From positions 186,001 through 250,000 of the forward strand of contig NZ_BPQV01000001.1 of NCBI RefSeq assembly GCF_022179465.1: a DNA stretch of 64,000 bases, read 5' to 3'. This DNA is from Methylobacterium organophilum. Its GTDB lineage: Bacteria > Pseudomonadota > Alphaproteobacteria > Rhizobiales > Beijerinckiaceae. The notes beneath the pieces are model-generated. The model was not told where the DNA came from, did not search any database, and was given only the letters and a program-made list of their open reading frames with translations. Both the position numbers and the translations under genes were made by a program. Position 1 is the first letter of the stretch; every line of letters begins with the position of its first letter. Below, piece by piece: positions 9,434 to 20,666 of this stretch.

Positions 9434-11326
9434 ATGGCGAACGCCACGACTCATGCGAGCTTCCTGCCGCCGGTCCTGACCTTCCTGACCGCGGCAGTGG
9501 TCGGCGTGCCGATCGTGCGGCTGCTCGGCCAGAGCGCCGTGCTCGGCTATCTCGTGGCCGGGGTGGTGATCGGCCCTTCGGGCTTCTCGCTGATCGCCGA
9601 GCCCGAGACCGCGGCGAGCGTCGCCGAGATTGGCGTGGTGCTCCTCCTTTTCATCGTCGGGCTCGAGCTGGAATTGTCGCGGCTCGTCTCGATGCGCCGC
9701 GACATCTTCGGCCTCGGCGCCGCGCAGCTCGCCGTCTGCGCCCTGATCCTGGCCGGCGCAGGCGCCCTGTTCGGCCTCCACGCCGGCGCCGCCACGGTGA
9801 TCGGCGTCGCGCTGGCCCTCTCGGCGACGGCGGTGGCCCTGCAGCTCCTGGAGGAGCGGGGCGATCTCGGCACCTCCTACGGCAGCCGCGCCTTCGCGGT
9901 GCTGCTGTTCCAGGACATCTCCGTCGTCGCGATCCTCGCCCTGCTGCCGCTGATGGCCTCGGCCGGGGGGACGCCGGAGGGCGGCTGGCTCTCCGAGGCC
10001 CTGCATTCCGGCGCAACCGCGGCCGGGGCGATCCTCGGTGTGGTGCTGATCGGGCGCTACGGCCTCAACCCGCTCTTCCGCCTACTCGCCGCCTCCGGCG
10101 GGCGCGAGGTGATGACAGCCGCGGCCCTGCTGGTGGTGCTCGGCACGGCGCTGATCATGGAGGAGGTCGGCCTCTCCATGGCGATGGGCGCCTTCCTCGC
10201 CGGGGTGATGCTCGCCGAATCGAATTTCCGCCACCAGCTCGAAGCCGATATCGAGCCCTTCCGCGGCATGCTGCTCGGCCTGTTCTTCATGAGCGTCGGC
10301 ATGTCGATCGACGGGCGGCTGGTGGCGGCGCAATGGCCGACCCTGTTCGGGGCCACCGCCCTGGCGATCGGCGTGAAGATCCTGCTCGTCGCCCTGCTGT
10401 TCCGCCTGTTCGGCTCCCCCTGGCTCGATGCGGTGCGCGGCGGCGCGGTGCTGGCGCCGGCGGGCGAGTTCGCCTTCGTGATCCTGCCCGCGGCGGGCGA
10501 TCTGAACATCGTCGATGCCACCGCCACGCGGTTCGCGGTGGCGCTCGCGGCGCTGACCATGCTCGTCGGCCCGGTGGCCGCCAAGGGCCTCGACGCGCTG
10601 CTCGCCGCGCGCCGCCCGGAGGTGGAGGAGCCGCCCCCCGATCTCGTCGAGACCACCGAGACCCGAGTGCTGGTGATCGGCTTCGGGCGCTTCGGGCAGA
10701 TCCTGACGCAGGTCCTGCTCGCGGAGGGAATCAGCGTCACCGTGATCGACAAGGACGTGGAGCAGATCCGCGCCGCCACCCGCTTCGGTTTCCGGATCTA
10801 TTACGGGGACGGCACCCGGCTCGACGTGCTGCGGGCGGCCGGGATCGGCCGGGCCGAGCTCGTTTGCATCTGCATCGACGACGCCCAAGCGGCTCTGAAG
10901 ATCGTGGACGTGGTGCACGAGGAATTCGCCAACGTGCGCACCTATGTGAGGGCCTATGACCGCACCCACGCCGTCGAGCTGATGAACCGCGATGTCGACT
11001 TCCAGCTGCGCGAGACGGTCGAATCGGCCCTGACCTTTGGCCGGGCCGCCCTCGAAGGGCTCGGGGTGCCGGTGGAAGCGGCGGCGCAGCGCGCCGAAGA
11101 CGTGCGCAAGCGCGACGTGGCCCGTCTGGTGCTCCAGCAGGCCGGCGCCCTGCCGGACGGTGTCGGCTGGATGCGCGGCGGCACGGGGGAACTGCGTCCC
11201 GAGCCGCTCACCGCGCCGCAGCGCCCGGCCCGCGCCCTCAGCGCCGAGACCCGCGGCCTGATCGGCTCCGAGCGCCAGCTCGCGGCCCAGCGCGTGCTGG
11301 AGCCGGAGGAGGCGGAGGAAAGCTGA
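9434..11326 (+). CDS. Kef-type monovalent cation:proton antiporter (CPA2) with RCK domain
   Basis: About 630 residues: a 12-13-helix CPA2 exchanger (1-385), then a TrkA-N/RCK domain starting at TRVLVIGFGRFGQIL (about residue 412), whose GxGxxG binds NAD(H). Blocks such as VLGYLVAGVVIGPSGF, ALSATAVALQLLEERG and FLAGVMLAESNFRHQLE are typical of KefB/KefC potassium-efflux systems. The ATG at 9434 has GGAG four bases upstream and precedes the first membrane helix; the longer open frame upstream is not part of the gene. Expected role: K+/H+ exchange at the inner membrane, possibly gated by nucleotide or glutathione adducts. No KefF/KefG-type partner is adjacent. Confidence 0.9.
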   Translation: MANATTHASFLPPVLTFLTAAVVGVPIVRLLGQSAVLGYLVAGVVIGPSGFSLIAEPETAASVAEIGVVLLLFIVGLELELSRLVSMRRDIFGLGAAQLAVCALILAGAGALFGLHAGAATVIGVALALSATAVALQLLEERGDLGTSYGSRAFAVLLFQDISVVAILALLPLMASAGGTPEGGWLSEALHSGATAAGAILGVVLIGRYGLNPLFRLLAASGGREVMTAAALLVVLGTALIMEEVGLSMAMGAFLAGVMLAESNFRHQLEADIEPFRGMLLGLFFMSVGMSIDGRLVAAQWPTLFGATALAIGVKILLVALLFRLFGSPWLDAVRGGAVLAPAGEFAFVILPAAGDLNIVDATATRFAVALAALTMLVGPVAAKGLDALLAARRPEVEEPPPDLVETTETRVLVIGFGRFGQILTQVLLAEGISVTVIDKDVEQIRAATRFGFRIYYGDGTRLDVLRAAGIGRAELVCICIDDAQAALKIVDVVHEEFANVRTYVRAYDRTHAVELMNRDVDFQLRETVESALTFGRAALEGLGVPVEAAAQRAEDVRKRDVARLVLQQAGALPDGVGWMRGGTGELRPEPLTAPQRPARALSAETRGLIGSERQLAAQRVLEPEEAEES

Positions 11327-11334
11327 ACGCGTCC

Positions 11335-11357
11335 CGGCGGAGCCCGGGGCTCCGCCG
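11335..11357. terminator. Perfect 10-bp hairpin between convergent antiporter and glgB
   Basis: CGGCGGAGCC (11335-11344) pairs fully with GGCTCCGCCG (11348-11357) across a three-base loop. It lies 8 bp past the antiporter stop and 16 bp before the glgB stop, so it could end transcription from both sides. There is no T-run, so it would not be a canonical intrinsic terminator. Confidence 0.55.
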
Positions 11358-11373
11358 GCGGGGGTTGCCCGCG

Positions 11374-13767
<2,394 letters not shown>

Positions 13768-13805
13768 TCAGACACCTCTCTCACCGGTTTCCGGAATGCG
13801 AAGAC

Positions 13806-16800
13806 TCAGGCGCGCTTCGCTTCGTCCAAGATGTTGAGAACCCCCCGGGCCGGGATTTCGATCCAGTCCGGGCGGTTATTGACCTCGTAATCGACCTCGT
13901 AGAGCGCCTTCGTGAGAAGGCTCAGGCGCAGCAGGCGGGCATGGGTCTGCGGGTCGGTCACCGCAGCGCGGCTGTCTTCCAGGGCCGCGTCGTAGCCCTG
14001 CAGGAACGCCGCATCGATCATGCCACGCCAGGCGATGGCCGCGTTGCGGGCGCGCTCCTCGCTGTCGCCGAAGCGGGCCGCGATCTCCCGCACCACCGTC
14101 TCCGCGCCATAGGCGAAGGAGCGCAGCATGCCGGCGACGTCCCGCAGCGGGGTCGACTTCGCCCGGCGCTCGTCCGCCGGCCGGGCCGGCTCGCCCTCGA
14201 AATCGACGATGACGAGATCGCCCTCGGAGGCGAGCACCTGCCCGAGATGAAAGTCGCCGTGGATGCGGATCTTGTGGGCGCCGACCGGCACCGTGCGGGC
14301 GAGATCGTCGATCAGGGCCTCGACCTCGCTGCGGCGGGCCGCCAGGGCCTCGCTCGCCGAACCCGGGGACCAGGCCGTGATGGCGTCCAGACCCCGGAAG
14401 GCCCGGCTCATCTGGAAGCGGGCATCCGCCGCGAGCGCCTCCACATCCGCGGGCGAGAGCGGCTCGGCGGCGAAGGCCGGGTCGTCCGTCGCGATGGAGA
14501 AGGCCTTGTGCATCTCCGCAGTGCGCCGGCCGAGCAGGTCCGCCCAGCGCAGATGCGGATGGAAGGCCTCCTCCGGGATCGGCGCCTCGCTCTCGGGGGC
14601 GAGCACCACGATGTCGAAGTCGCGACGCAGGCCCTCCAGCATCAGCGTCCAGGCGTCGCCCTGGTTCGGCACGAATTTCTGCAGCAGCGCCAGGGCGGTG
14701 CGGGTGCCGTCCTCGGCCACGTGCTCCAGGGTGCCGAGCAGGGCCGGGGTATTGGCGAAATGCGCCTCTTCGGTGAGGAAGCGGCCGATCTCGATCTCGG
14801 GATGCACCCCCGTCTGCAGCCGGCGCAGCAGCTTGAGCATCATCTTCGAGCCGATGGCGACCGAGGTGTTGCTCTGCTCGGCCGCGAGCCGTCGCACCTC
14901 ACCGACCTCGAAGGGCAGGTCGGGATCGTAGGCGGAGGTGGTCGAGAAGACGAGCCGGCCGCGCTCGCTCGGGATGGTCAGGCCGTCGCGCATGGCCTCG
15001 ATCAAGGCGATGGCGAAGGGCGGGGCCACCGCCGCCTCGTAGAGCAAGCCGGTGCGCGGGCCCCGGCGCACGCGGGCGACCGCGTGATCCATCAGGGATT
15101 CGTCCTCGCGGCCTTCGTCCACCGCGAGCGGCACGAAGTAGTCCTGGCGCTCGCCGTTCACGAGGGTGACGGCGATCTGCGGCAGCAGGAACTTGCCCTC
15201 GCCGGTGCCGTCCTTGACGATGGCGCTATCCGTGACCTGCACCCCCTTGATGCGGGAGCCCTTGGCGCCGAACCAGCGCCGGCCGCTCAGGAAGGGGGGC
15301 GCCACGGTGCGCTCGAAGGCCACGCGCTCGCGGCCCTTCATCAGGGTCTCGACTCCGCCGGTCAGGACCAGGGTGAACAGCTCCGGCGAGAGCGGCTGCG
15401 GGCCGACCTCGCCCGTATTGGCCGCCGAGAGCGAGAACCAGTAGAAGCCATAGGCTGGCAGCGTCAGCAGGTAGGGCAATTCGCCGATCGCCGGGAATTC
15501 CGTGCCGCCGGTGAGCTCGATCGGGATCGCCCCGCGCAGGTCGGACAGGTCGAGCTGTACCGCCTGCGGCGCCCGCGACAGGTTGGCGACGCAGAGAATG
15601 CGCTCGTTCTCATATTCACGGATCCAGGCCAGGACCTTGCGGTTCGCCGGGTAGAGGAACTGGATCGCGCCGCGCCCGAGGGCGACCGAGTTGTTGCGGA
15701 TCGCGATCATGCGCCGCGTCCAGTTGAGCAGGCTCGTCTGCGCCTGGGTCTGCGCCTCGACGTTGATCGCGTCGAAGCCGTAGATCGGGTCCTGGATCGC
15801 GGGCAGGAACAGCTTCTGCGGATTGGCGCGGGAGAAGCCGCCGTTGCGGTCCGGGGACCATTGCATCGGCGTGCGCACCCCGTCGCGGTCGCCGAGATAG
15901 ATGTTGTCGCCCATACCGATCTCGTCACCGTAATAGAGCACCGGCGTGCCGGGCATCGACAAGACGAGGGACTTCATCAGCTCGATCTTGCGCCGGTCGT
16001 TCTCGAGCAGAGGCGCGAGGCGGCGGCGAATGCCGAGATTGATGCGGGCACGCCGCTCGGCGGCGTAGAACGACCAGAGGTAGTCACGCTCCTCCGCTGT
16101 GACCATCTCGAGCGTCAGCTCGTCATGGTTGCGCAGGAAGATCGCCCACTGGCAGCCTTCCGGGATCTCCGGGGTCTGCCGCATGATGTCGGTGATCGGG
16201 TGCCGGTCCTCCCGGGCGATCGCCATGTACATGCGCGGCATGAGGGGGAAGTGGAACGCCATGTGGCATTCGTCGCCCTCGCCGAAATACTGCGCCGTCT
16301 CCTCCGGCCACTGGTTGGCTTCCGCCAGCAGCATCCGGTCCGGATATTCGGCGTCGAGGGCCGCGCGGATCTTCTTGATGACGGTATGCGTCTCGGCGAG
16401 ATTCTCGCAGTTCGTGCCCTCGCGCTCGACGAGGTAGGGGATCGCGTCGAGACGCAGACCGTCCACGCCCATGTCGAGCCAGTAGCGCATCACCTCGATC
16501 ACGGCTTCGAGCACGGCCGGGTTGTCGAAGTTGAGATCCGGCTGGTGCGAATAGAAGCGGTGCCAGAAATACTGCTTGGCGACGGGATCCCAGGTCCAGT
16601 TCGAGACCTCGGTGTCGAGGAAGATGATGCGCGTGTCGGAATATTTGTCGTCCGTGTCGGACCAGACGTAGAAATTCCGCTCCGGCGAGCCGGCCGGCGC
16701 CTCGCGGGCGCGCTGGAACCAGGGATGCTGGTCCGAGGTGTGGTTGATGACAAGCTCGGTGATGACCCGCAGGCCGCGCTCGTGGGCCGCCTCCACGAAG

Positions 16801-17060
16801 CGGCGGAAATCCTCCATCGTCCCGTAGGACGGGTTGATGTCGCGGTAATCGGCGATGTCGTAGCCGTCGTCCCGCAGGGGCGAGGGATAGAACGGCATCA
16901 GCCAGATCGCCGTGACCCCGAGGTCGCGGACGTAGTCGAGCTTCTGGGTCAGGCCCTCGAAATCGCCGATCCCGTCATTCGTCGAGTCGAAGAACGACTT
17001 GACGTGGATCTGGTAGATGATGGCGTCACGGTACCATTGCGGGTCGCTGCGATCGATCAT
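13806..17060 (-). CDS. treS: Trehalose synthase fused to maltokinase (TreS-Mak/Pep2)
   Basis: 1084 residues joining two activities of the GlgE pathway. TreS (about 1-555, GH13) interconverts trehalose and maltose: WYRDAIIYQIHVKSF at the start, nucleophile Asp in GLRLDAIPYL (near 202), Glu in MLLAEANQW and HD in FLRNHDELT. The C-terminal part (about 570-1084) is a maltokinase with an aminoglycoside-kinase-like fold: RWFGAKGS near 590, catalytic HGDFHLGQV near 935 and metal-binding IVDFEGEPARP just after. It phosphorylates maltose to maltose-1-phosphate, the donor used by GlgE, encoded immediately upstream. Such TreS-Mak fusions are known in several bacterial groups. The ATG at 17060 follows GAGGTAG. 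Confidence 0.95.
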   Translation of the reverse strand: MIDRSDPQWYRDAIIYQIHVKSFFDSTNDGIGDFEGLTQKLDYVRDLGVTAIWLMPFYPSPLRDDGYDIADYRDINPSYGTMEDFRRFVEAAHERGLRVITELVINHTSDQHPWFQRAREAPAGSPERNFYVWSDTDDKYSDTRIIFLDTEVSNWTWDPVAKQYFWHRFYSHQPDLNFDNPAVLEAVIEVMRYWLDMGVDGLRLDAIPYLVEREGTNCENLAETHTVIKKIRAALDAEYPDRMLLAEANQWPEETAQYFGEGDECHMAFHFPLMPRMYMAIAREDRHPITDIMRQTPEIPEGCQWAIFLRNHDELTLEMVTAEERDYLWSFYAAERRARINLGIRRRLAPLLENDRRKIELMKSLVLSMPGTPVLYYGDEIGMGDNIYLGDRDGVRTPMQWSPDRNGGFSRANPQKLFLPAIQDPIYGFDAINVEAQTQAQTSLLNWTRRMIAIRNNSVALGRGAIQFLYPANRKVLAWIREYENERILCVANLSRAPQAVQLDLSDLRGAIPIELTGGTEFPAIGELPYLLTLPAYGFYWFSLSAANTGEVGPQPLSPELFTLVLTGGVETLMKGRERVAFERTVAPPFLSGRRWFGAKGSRIKGVQVTDSAIVKDGTGEGKFLLPQIAVTLVNGERQDYFVPLAVDEGREDESLMDHAVARVRRGPRTGLLYEAAVAPPFAIALIEAMRDGLTIPSERGRLVFSTTSAYDPDLPFEVGEVRRLAAEQSNTSVAIGSKMMLKLLRRLQTGVHPEIEIGRFLTEEAHFANTPALLGTLEHVAEDGTRTALALLQKFVPNQGDAWTLMLEGLRRDFDIVVLAPESEAPIPEEAFHPHLRWADLLGRRTAEMHKAFSIATDDPAFAAEPLSPADVEALAADARFQMSRAFRGLDAITAWSPGSASEALAARRSEVEALIDDLARTVPVGAHKIRIHGDFHLGQVLASEGDLVIVDFEGEPARPADERRAKSTPLRDVAGMLRSFAYGAETVVREIAARFGDSEERARNAAIAWRGMIDAAFLQGYDAALEDSRAAVTDPQTHARLLRLSLLTKALYEVDYEVNNRPDWIEIPARGVLNILDEAKRA

Positions 17061-17204
17061 CGCGTCGGCTACCTCACGTCGCGGGTTCGAGGACGTCTCG
17101 GACAGGGCCCGCCGGGCGGGCGGGAAGGGACGGAACCCTCCGGGTCGGATTCGGCCTTAAGCCGGATCCCGCCCGAAGGGCCCCGGTCTAGCAGGGGAGG
17201 AGTC

Positions 17205-20200
17205 TCACGCAACCCGCCGCGGGGCGCGAAGACGCCAGATCAGGACCGAACGGTCGGCGGGGTCGAGGGCGATGCGGTGGGTCTTGCCGCGCAACTCGAA
17301 TTTGTAGCCGAGCAGCAGATCTTCGACCTCCACGGCCCCGTCGTCGGGCTGGCCGAGCAGCCAGAGCGGCACCTCGTAGGAGCATTCCTGGCGGTTCCTC
17401 GGATCGAGATTGACCATGACGAAGACGCAGTTGTCCTTCTCGGGCGTCGCCTTGGCATAGGCGAGGATGTTGTCGTTCCAGGCGCCGGTGAAGGTGACGT
17501 TCCGGAAGTCCCACAGGGCCGGGTTGTCCCGCCGGATTCGATTGAGCTTGATGATGTGCTCGCGGATGTTGCCCGGCCGGTGGTAGTCCCATGCCTTCAG
17601 CTCGTATTTCTCGGAATCGAGATACTCTTCCTTGCCCGGATAGGGCGCGGCCTCGCACAGCTCGAAGCCGTTATAGATGCCGTAGACGGAGGAGAGGGTC
17701 GCCGCCAGCGTCGCGCGGATGACGAAGCCCGGCCGCCCGCTGGTTTGCAGGAAATACGGGTTGATGTCCGGTGTGTTGGCGAAGAAGTTCGGGCGGTAGT
17801 ACTCGCCCATCTCGCCGGCGAGCTCGATGGCGTAGTCGGTCAGTTCCTGCTTGGTGTTGCGCCAGGTAAAGTAGGTATAGCTCTGCTGATAGCCGGCCTT
17901 GGCGAGCTTCTTCATCATCTTCGGCCGGGTGAAGGCCTCCGCGAGGAAGATCACGTCCGGGTAAATCCCGTTCACCTCGGCGATCACCCATTCCCAGAAC
18001 GGCACCGGCTTGGTGTGGGGATTGTCGACGCGGAAGATGCGCGCCCCGAGCTTGGCCCAGCCCAGGAGGATGTCCCTCAGCTCGATCCAGAGGGAGGGCA
18101 GCGCGCCGCCGTAGAAATGGACGTTGGAGATGTCCTCGTACTTCTTCGGCGGGTTTTCGGCGAATTTCAGCGTGCCGTCGGGGCGCCACTCGAACCATTC
18201 GGGATGCGTCTTGATCCAGGGATGGTCGGGCGAACACTGGATCGCGAAATCGAGGGCGATCTCCATGCCGTGCGCATGGGCGGCGCCGACGAGGCGGCGG
18301 AAATCCTCCAGGGTGCCGAGCTCGGGATGCACGGCCTCGTGCCCGCCCTCCTCCGAGCCCACGGCGTAGACCGAGCCGACATCGCCCTCCTGCGCCTTGA
18401 GGGTGTTGTTCTTGCCCTTGCGGTTGGTCTTCCCGATCGGATGGATCGGCGTGAAGTAAAGCACGTCGAAGCCGAGCTCGCGGATCTCCGGCAGGCGCCG
18501 GATCACGTCGTCGAAGGTCCCGTGCCGGTTGGGGTCGCCGGATTGCGAGCGGGGGAAGATCTCGTACCAGGCGGAGAAGCGGGCCGCGAGGCGGTCGGCC
18601 ACCACGGGCAGGTTCACGGGATAGCGGGACAGGTTCACCCGCTCGGAATTGCGCCGGATCAGCCGGGCATTCTCGGGGGCCAGGATCTTCTCGAGGATCG
18701 CGGGCGAGCCCTCCGGCTCGGCGGCCAGCGCCTGGACCAGGGCGTTGAGCCTGTCCTTGTCCCGGCCCTTGGCGAGGTCGGCGGCGATCTGCACCAGCTC
18801 GATGCCCTCGATCGTCTCGAGCCGCACGTCGACTCCGGCATCGCGCTTCTTCAGGGTGTCGCGGGTCCAGGAGGCGAAGGCGTCCCGCCAGGCGATCACG
18901 GTGTATTCGTAGCGCCCGTTGCGCTCCAGCGGGAATTCCCCGCCCCAGCGGTCGTTGTCGATGAAGACCATCGGGTATTGCCGCCAGGGCCCGCCATCGG
19001 CGGTGCGGGCGACGATGGCCGCGTCGATGATCTCGTGGCCGTCGGAGAAGATGTCGGCCTCGACCCGGAGGGTCTCGCCGACGATGCGCTTCACCGCCGA
19101 GCGGCCGCCGTCGATCTCCGGCGTCACCGCCTCGATGACGACGCGGCCCTTGCCCTCGGGGGCGACGGGCTTCGGCGCGGCCGCGGCCTCCGCCTCGCCC
19201 GCGGCGAGGATGCGCAGCTCGCCCGGCAGGAGGTCGATGGAGGCACCCGGGTGGAAGGCAATGGGCTCGGATTTCGGCGTGCGGTCGACGAAGGCGCCGA
19301 GCCGCCCCCCGGTGCGGGCGATCAGCGGCCCGACTTCGACCGGCACGGGGACGTCGGTGGGGTTGTAGAGCAGGAGCAGGCCCGAGGTGGCCGAGGAGGG
19401 GTGCCCGGTATTGGCGCGGAACAGGGCGACGAAGGGCGCGTCCGGCGCCGACAGTCGCATCTGCACGCCCTCGACATTCGCCGCTGGGATCTCGGCGCGC
19501 AGGGCGTTGAGGGCGGCGATCTCCGCCGAGATGTCGATGCCGGTGTCGTGCTCGCGCCTGCCCGGATGGGTCTCGACCACGTGGAGCGCGCGGGCATAGC
19601 CCCATTCGTAGCCGATCGGCATCAGCACGCCGGCGGAGAAGAAGGCGGCGAGCGCGTAGCGGGTCCGCAGCTTCGCGGCGATCGCCTCCGGCCCGCCGGA
19701 CAGCCCGGCGGCAAGCCGGGCCATGTCGTGGTTCTCGGGGAAGGCGATGGAGGGAGCGATCACCCGCAGGCGGTCGTATTGCTCCAGCGCCCAGGGCGCC
19801 TTCAGGTCCCACCAGGCGAAGGAGTTGAACAGGTAGTCGAAGCCGGCCCCCGCCGTCGCCTGCGCTTCCTCGAAGGTGCAGCCCAGGGTCTCGGCGGCGA
19901 AGAGCGCGTCCGGGTCGCGGGCCTTGGCCGCCGCGATCAGGTCGCGCCAGACCGGGGCCGGCACCTTGTAGGCGGCATCGCAGCGGAAGCCGCGCACGCC
20001 GAGCGCCTGCAGGCGGGCGATGTAGCCGTCGAAGATCTTCGTCAGCTCCGCCCGGGCGTGCTCCGAATGGTAGTCCAACTCGGCGAGGTCGCCCCAGACC
20101 GTACGGATCGAAGGATCGTCGGGATCGACCGCCGCCGGGCTGACGATGGCGCCCGCCGCGTCGCGCACATAAAGGTCCGGCCGCTCGCGGGCGAGGCGCG

Positions 20201-20582
20201 CGTCATTGGCCGTGTGGTTGATGACGAGATCCGTCATCACGGAGAGGCCGCGGGCGTCGGCCGCACGGCAGAACCGGGCGATCTGCTCGTCATCCGGCGT
20301 GCCGTCCTCGTCGCGGAAACGGGGATCGAGCCGGTCGAGGTCGGCGACCGCATAGAGGCTGCCCGAGCCCCCGGTCTGGTGGAACGGGTTGAGATAGACC
20401 CAGTCGAATCCGAGCTGCGCGATGCGCGGCAGTTCCGCCGTCCAGGCCGAGACCTTGCCCACGAGGAGCGGGAACAGGTTGTAGATCCGCGGCCCCTCGG
20501 CCCGGGGCGCGAGGCCCGCGGGCAGCGCCACAGCCGCATCGGTCGGCGTCGCCGGGCTCGTCGCGGTGTTGGGTGCGTTCAT
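17205..20582 (-). CDS. glgE: GlgE maltosyltransferase with an extra N-terminal alpha-amylase-family domain
   Basis: About 1125 residues, far longer than a standard GlgE (around 660-700). Residues 25-410 form a separate GH13 barrel with its own catalytic set: Asp in RGFRCDAAYKVP (near 199), Glu in LFAAETLG and HD in FPENHDMAR. From about 477 follows a normal GlgE: the N-terminal beta domain (GKGRVVIEAVTPEIDGG), nucleophile Asp in FRVDNPHTKP (near 850) and Glu in FLAEAFTRP (near 880). GlgE transfers maltosyl units from alpha-maltose-1-phosphate to glucan. The ATG at 20582 is preceded by GAGGGAGAA. The extra domain's catalytic residues look intact, so it may hydrolyse or rearrange glucan; that is inference. 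Confidence 0.93.
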   Translation of the reverse strand: MNAPNTATSPATPTDAAVALPAGLAPRAEGPRIYNLFPLLVGKVSAWTAELPRIAQLGFDWVYLNPFHQTGGSGSLYAVADLDRLDPRFRDEDGTPDDEQIARFCRAADARGLSVMTDLVINHTANDARLARERPDLYVRDAAGAIVSPAAVDPDDPSIRTVWGDLAELDYHSEHARAELTKIFDGYIARLQALGVRGFRCDAAYKVPAPVWRDLIAAAKARDPDALFAAETLGCTFEEAQATAGAGFDYLFNSFAWWDLKAPWALEQYDRLRVIAPSIAFPENHDMARLAAGLSGGPEAIAAKLRTRYALAAFFSAGVLMPIGYEWGYARALHVVETHPGRREHDTGIDISAEIAALNALRAEIPAANVEGVQMRLSAPDAPFVALFRANTGHPSSATSGLLLLYNPTDVPVPVEVGPLIARTGGRLGAFVDRTPKSEPIAFHPGASIDLLPGELRILAAGEAEAAAAPKPVAPEGKGRVVIEAVTPEIDGGRSAVKRIVGETLRVEADIFSDGHEIIDAAIVARTADGGPWRQYPMVFIDNDRWGGEFPLERNGRYEYTVIAWRDAFASWTRDTLKKRDAGVDVRLETIEGIELVQIAADLAKGRDKDRLNALVQALAAEPEGSPAILEKILAPENARLIRRNSERVNLSRYPVNLPVVADRLAARFSAWYEIFPRSQSGDPNRHGTFDDVIRRLPEIRELGFDVLYFTPIHPIGKTNRKGKNNTLKAQEGDVGSVYAVGSEEGGHEAVHPELGTLEDFRRLVGAAHAHGMEIALDFAIQCSPDHPWIKTHPEWFEWRPDGTLKFAENPPKKYEDISNVHFYGGALPSLWIELRDILLGWAKLGARIFRVDNPHTKPVPFWEWVIAEVNGIYPDVIFLAEAFTRPKMMKKLAKAGYQQSYTYFTWRNTKQELTDYAIELAGEMGEYYRPNFFANTPDINPYFLQTSGRPGFVIRATLAATLSSVYGIYNGFELCEAAPYPGKEEYLDSEKYELKAWDYHRPGNIREHIIKLNRIRRDNPALWDFRNVTFTGAWNDNILAYAKATPEKDNCVFVMVNLDPRNRQECSYEVPLWLLGQPDDGAVEVEDLLLGYKFELRGKTHRIALDPADRSVLIWRLRAPRRVA

Positions 20583-20666
20583 GCCGTTCTCCCTCGGCCG
20601 TCCGCCGGCGGCCTTGTCATGTGCTCGGACCCTGCCCGTATCCAAAAGCCCCGGGCAAGCGATGGT

